This document shows, in pieces, positions 59,524 through 64,000 of a stretch of DNA of 64,000 bases (positions are counted from its first letter, which is position 1; every line of letters begins with the position of its first letter). The position numbers and the translations under genes are program-made. This DNA is from Polytrichum commune (Eukaryota > Streptophyta > Polytrichopsida > Polytrichales > Polytrichaceae): assembly GCA_950295325.1 (NCBI GenBank), contig OX485805.1, forward strand, positions 42,120,758 through 42,184,757. Direction: 5' to 3'. A model generated the notes under the pieces. The model was not told the origin of the DNA and ran no database searches. It saw only the letters and a list, made by a program, of their open reading frames with translations.

Positions 59524-60973
59524 TTGATGTAGGAGTTATTATTCACGATTTTTCTTCTAAGAAAATGAACAAATAACATATACATATCTAACACGCGTTT
59601 CTATGTTCATATATAGTACTTCAAGTACCAAATGATCAACAAATTCTCCTCTATTGATAATGCGAGTCACAAGCAAAAAAAATATAACGAGTTGCGAGGA
59701 GAAATTTATTTGATAACAACATTAGATCATGTTTGATTGAAGTGGAAGAACGTGTTTAAGAAGCACGAGATGGGGGCTTGATCGATCCCGACACAAGCCT
59801 GCGTTTCAACGCTACCTCACGTTTCAAGCAACTGAAACCTCTAATGAGAGAGTTCTTTCGAACACTCCAAGGCCTCTCGGAGACAGAAATGGGGAAGGCG
59901 GCAACCCACATTCTACACGTCGAGCCCTCGGCAAAGAGATGTTGGGTGCACCCGAAGATAGTCTTCTCCAAGCCCAAAACATTCGTTCCTTCATGCTACA
60001 CAATGAAGGAATGGACGGAGAATAGGAAGAAGAAGACTATCATCGTCCAGGAGCTGCATAAGCTAGTCCCCGAAATGAACATTTTTGTAGATGGTGAGGT
60101 CCACGAGGCAAACTGGAGAGCCTTCAAGGCAGAGTACAAGTTCACTAGTGCATCTATGGTGACTCTCATAAGGGAAGCGGAGGAAGACTTCTTGCATTCC
60201 AAACTGGTGAAGGGTGGGAAGAATCGGGCGTTTTTAGATCACACAGCGTGTGCCTTCTCGAACTTCATAAAGGGGAAGAAGATTGTCAGTTTTGAGGGGG
60301 ACGCGCATTTCAACCTTGTCACCATAGAGCCTCTAAAAATCCATGGATGGCCTGGCGTTGACGCTCGGAAAGCAATAAGGACGAATGTTGGGGATCGATT
60401 CCCGTTTGGATAGACTTCATGAACATTCCTGGAAGTTCGTTTGAGGGTACTATGAGCATCCCCTTCTATGAGCCCTTCCTATCAAAGTTCATCGACTATG
60501 CAAGTCCCAAATTCAGGGAGGTCGACATTTGGTTGTGGATAGTCGAGGATAGGAGGGCAAAGCAGGTATATGAGATTGTGAGGAAAATACAACTTGATTA
60601 TGTTGTCTCTAAATTTCATTACATTGCTGCACTGATAGAGGGGGCTTACACGATGTTGAAAGACAAGAAAACAAAGGTCGTCAACGTATTGTGTTTGTAC
60701 TTTGTGTACAAAGTGAACTTGCTGAAGGTAGACAACCACCCCATAAACCGGATGGAAAAACTCTTCCAAGTTGCAGAGGGGTTGGGTGCCAGCAAAAGCA
60801 TGTATGACGAGGCCAAATACGCCAACTATACTGCCGACGAGCTGCGGATGGAGTTTTACTTGCGGATCATGAGGGCCCTGACAAGAAGAGGGGACTCTAT
60901 TTTCAACGTCTTCGGGGGCTCCAAACCTATCTATGATGGCATGGTAAGTAACTTTAAAATAGTTGGTTTATAG

Positions 60974-61029
60974 TTTGGGTCGAGCGATCCAAACTTGACA
61001 CAGTGTGGGTTTGGGTCGAGCGACCCAAA
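60974..61029. repeat. two palindromes inside the second inferred intron
   Basis: TTTGGGTCGAGCGATCCAAA lies at 60974-60993 (one mismatch) and a perfect TTTGGGTCGAGCGACCCAAA at 61010-61029. Both are within the first 90 bases after the GTAAGT donor. Confidence 0.9.
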
Positions 61030-62247
61030 ACTTTTGTTTTGATTTTCTCTTATTTTTTCTTTTTCTTGTTCTTGGTGTAATTTAATGAGCATATTTTTTA
61101 TCCAATTTTTTTTGGAATGTGCAGATATTGGGTTTGAAGATGTACTCCTATATAGAGGATGGTGATCATCATTTTTACAAAACCCAAAAAACCCTAGCAA
61201 AGAAGATGGACATCCTTGATTGGATCCCGGGAAGCTACGTCGAGGAGATTATTGTAGAAGGGGGGTGAAAACCCGATGGATATGGCAAGGCATGTCAACC
61301 CTAAAGAGTTTGCCACGAGGGCGCCGGTTGGAGCACCCGAACCACTTGTCGGATTGCATCCAGGTATCTCATCTCGGGGGCCAGGTGACGAGGTGGAGGA
61401 GGAGGAGGAACAAGCTAGAGGAACAAGAGGACCATAAGGCCAAAGGGGAGGTCGAAGAAGGAGCAACGGGTTACACGCAGGAATCCGAAGCCCCCCAACA
61501 AAAGAAAGCTATGCGGGTGGCAACCCCGCAAAGTAAGTTGGTGTCTGTCCTCACGGTGGCCGATGCTAGGGACATGTACTCCAGGGACGCGACTGCGACA
61601 TTCAGGGAGAGGAGGAGGTTAAAGGGGAAGAAGTTCTACGGCGACTATGCAGTGGAGGAGACCATTGCCATAAGCAGCGAGGACGAGGACGACATTGAGC
61701 TCGCCAAACGGCTCAGGTCGGATCCCCCCTCACCGACAACGTTCGCATGCATGGTTAGGGTGAAACCCAAAGTCTTGACTTTGGAGGAGGCGAACGAGAA
61801 GATGTGGAGGGACGAGGAGCAGCGAGTCCGCCTGCAGAAGGTTGCCGCAAAAGAACCCTCAATGCGGAACGAGGTAGCAGAATTGAGGGCTCTCCTGTTG
61901 GAGGAGGAACGACAAAGGGCAATGGCCCAACCTCCATCCAGCGCCGACCTGATATCGCAGGTGATACAAGGAATGTGGGCGCAAGGATTGGTGATGGTTC
62001 CCTCCAACGCCTTTCCGCACTTGCCCCCGGTTTCCCTGCGCAGAGCATCCCTCAACAGCCTGTGCCGCAAACGTCCTTCAGCTTCCAACATATGATGCGG
62101 CCACACCATGTCCCCTACGCCCCAGTCCGGCAAGTGGACGATCCCAACATTTGGCGCGTCTCTGGAGCCTCCTGTCCTTTGGGCCCTCCACCACTTTGGC
62201 CCCCCATAGTGATGGCGCCCCCTCACCAACATGACGACCCCCGAATG

Positions 62248-62659
62248 TTTGGGTTCGGACGACCCAAACACACAGCCCCCTGTAGTGCCCCAAGGAAACT
62301 ACCCAGATGCAGAACAGTTTGGGTCGGGTGACCCAAACCCTGTTGCAGGATAGTCGTCCCTTGACCAACATGAGTGTCAAAAAGACACAACCATGTTAGA
62401 TGTTGAAGGCCTGCAAGGGCCTGGTGATACCTCTACTCCTAACCAAGTCGATGAACCCATGCATAATGCACATGCGGAGATTGGTTTAGGACAAGGGCCT
62501 GATCCTAAACCTTTGCAGGAGAAGGTTGTTGACGTCGTTGAAGAAGGCGGTGGCCGTAGAGGAGGGGCAGCAGAGACGGTGGAAGCCTCCACGGCATCGA
62601 GACATGACCAAGGCGAGGGAATATACTAAGACCTCTAAGTTTGGGTCGACCGACCCAAA
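62248..62659. repeat. three palindromes in and after the tail of the ParB-like gene
   Basis: Variants at 62248-62268 (centre TTCGGAC) and 62318-62337 (TTTGGGTCGGGTGACCCAAA), and a perfect copy at 62640-62659. The first two lie in a Pro-rich coding-like segment; the third is just after its last stop. Confidence 0.88.
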
Positions 62660-64000
62660 CCTCCAAGGTCATTGTCTTGTTGGCGTGGTCTTGTCCCCCT
62701 AGCTAGGAGGAACTGCACCCCGACCTCCTGATGCCCCCATGCCTAATATTTGCGCCCCTTCCGTGCTCCTCCCGACCCCCCTCGCGATCCCTTCGTCACC
62801 CTGCACTCGACTACGCTCGATCTTGCGTGGCGCTCATAAGCAATTTTGTAGATGTACAATTAGGATAGTGTGAATGCTCTCGTTCATCGCCGTTTCCCCC
62901 CAGCAAATTGTACATAGAGAATTGTAAAAATAAAATTATTATTTTTGGTGCCCATATGTGCCCACATGTGTTCAAATGTATCTTGTGAGTTGTTCCCCTT
63001 GAATGTTTCTATTGCCGCCAATGGTTCAATTGTTTGTTGTGTTTGCACAAATATTTCGTTGTGCTTGAAATGCACATAGCATAACATAGTCCTCGCTGCC
63101 TTCTCTCGGGCGTCGCCGCAAGGATCGGAGCATAGCGTCGCGGCACCCCACCGGTCCTCTTCGAGGAGCGTGGTGGTCCCCCCGATTTTACCCACACAAC
63201 CTTCGCCGCCCAAGACCTGGTTCCTGGTTCCTGCTAGACCTCAACGGGGTCCTCGTCCAGTGCGTGCATTGTCCCAGGGTCCCCACGGTGCCTTTTTGCA
63301 AGTCCGAGGACGCGAACTACGATGGACCCCCGCCCCGCGTACATCAAAAGCAAGCTAGTGTACCTCTGGCCGTGACTTCGGCGCTTCCTGCAGGTCGCCC
63401 TATCCAAATGGTGGGTGATCGTGTGGAGCTCCATGAAGTCCAAGAATGTCGCAACCCTTGCTAGTTTTCTTTAACTTAGCTTGACTGCCTTTCCAACCTA
63501 GCAAGTGCCACGAGCGCTAATCTGCACATCCCACGCACATGCATGGTTAGCTCCCAAAACCGCGGACCTCCAAGCTCATGGTTTGGTCACCAAACCCTCC
63601 TACTCATGCATTCGGGACTCTCCCCTTTATAGGTAGCCAATGGCTAAGGTGGACTTCCATGGATGGAAGTCCACTCTTGAGTTGATCATCGTGTTGCCAA
63701 AACAACACTACAACTACCCAGAGCACATTGCCAAGTATGCTCCGGGGGGGTCGGTCGGCTAAGCCGCCTCACCCATATAAGCCTCTAGGACTTTGGGCGG
63801 GGCCCCTACCCCACCGTCAAGTATCCTTTTGTCTCTCTACAAGGGTTGGGGCCAAGTAGACATTTTCCCTTAGCCGCTGGGGCTAGAACCCCCAGCAGCT
63901 TCAGACCACCATAACTTCTACATATGATGTCTGATGCCATCAAAAGACCACTCTATTGTCACCTACTCTTTGCGTAGATGCCGATGGACCCCTCACTTGC
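62660..64000. other. unassigned DNA
   Basis: GC-richer DNA with several short open frames on both strands and no recognised domain. The final 300 bases (from about 63740) are Pro/Gly-codon-rich and could be the edge of another repeat. No gene is supported. Confidence 0.3.

Larger units (their letters stand above)
58128..62630 (+). pseudogene. ParB-like / DNA-methyltransferase-like gene, intron-containing, decayed
   Basis: A broken + strand gene of transposon character. Coding-like segments run 58128-58250, 58247-59164 (one frame with TAG at 58619 and 58841), 59128-59459, 59617-60413, 60419-60940 and 61125-61266. A charged, coiled-coil and Pro-rich tail follows at 61220-62630. Introns with GT-AG ends are inferred at 59460-59616 and 60941-61124. 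The region 58960-59215 reads like the N-terminal ParB/DGQHR fold, ending FWLIDGQHNVEASKKI. Near the end of the core, FNVFGGSK (about 60905) and, across the intron, GLKMYSYIEDGD match the FxGxG-to-acidic pattern of beta-class N4/N6 amino-methyltransferases. A DPPY motif is not clear; VTIEPLKIHGWPG (about 60325) is a weak candidate. ParB followed by methyltransferase is a known phage/bacterial arrangement. The gene is inactive as it stands. Confidence 0.5.

Noticed and set aside
61645-62271. A 208-codon minus-strand open frame
   Set aside because: Antisense to the charged tail of the ParB-like gene; GC-rich codon bias explains its openness.
63170-63464. Overlapping Pro/Arg-rich open frames near the window end
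   Set aside because: No motif, overlapping frames on both strands and high GC; insufficient support for a gene.

Overview
The window is nuclear DNA from a land plant. The genes contain GT-AG introns, there is a short CCCTAAA telomere-type tract, and there are hAT, Stowaway-like, Ty3/gypsy and PIF1-helicase relics. The species cannot be named from the sequence. The TA-type CTCCCTCCGTTTCA MITE at 9.35 kb suggests, but does not prove, a flowering plant.

The left three quarters is a tandem triplication of one host gene, an NADPH-dependent aldo/keto reductase (perakine-reductase / auxin-induced PCNT115-like, AKR13-type). Each copy has five exons on the + strand: 1009-4798, 15995-20003 and 42118-46038. 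All three reading frames are open across conserved splice sites, and the catalytic Asp-Tyr-Lys-His set is kept. The duplicated unit was about 15 kb. Unit 2 starts near 14.92 kb and unit 3 near 40.91 kb; unit 3 stays similar to unit 2 until about 48.4 kb. Unit 2 has grown to 26 kb because transposons landed in it.

The main insertion in unit 2 (23524-37018) is a decayed Ty3/gypsy element. Its order is gag zinc knuckles, an unassigned segment, a C5 cytosine DNA methyltransferase domain, reverse transcriptase, RNase H, integrase and a C-terminal PHD finger. A 4.46-kb hAT transposon with an exact 8-bp target duplication sits inside it. That hAT in turn holds a 410-bp MITE and an 84-bp minisatellite. 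A second 3' fragment of the same gypsy family lies at about 12.5-14.34 kb in unit 1.

Right of the triplication, 48.96-53.25 kb holds a minus-strand transposase-like gene (DUF7869-type, GHTHDDID motif) broken by a hAT MITE that carries two further insertions. From 53.4 to 62.7 kb a short palindrome, TTTGGGTCGACCGACCCAAA and variants, recurs in a 79-bp tandem array, in intergenic DNA and inside introns. Those introns belong to a decayed + strand gene (about 58.1-62.6 kb) that appears to join a ParB-like N-terminal domain to an amino-methyltransferase-like C-terminal motif.

The live host genes are probably only the three reductases. Everything else is best read as transposon or repeat. The unusual content is two unrelated DNA-methyltransferase-bearing, transposon-like units in one window, together with the dispersed palindrome family.
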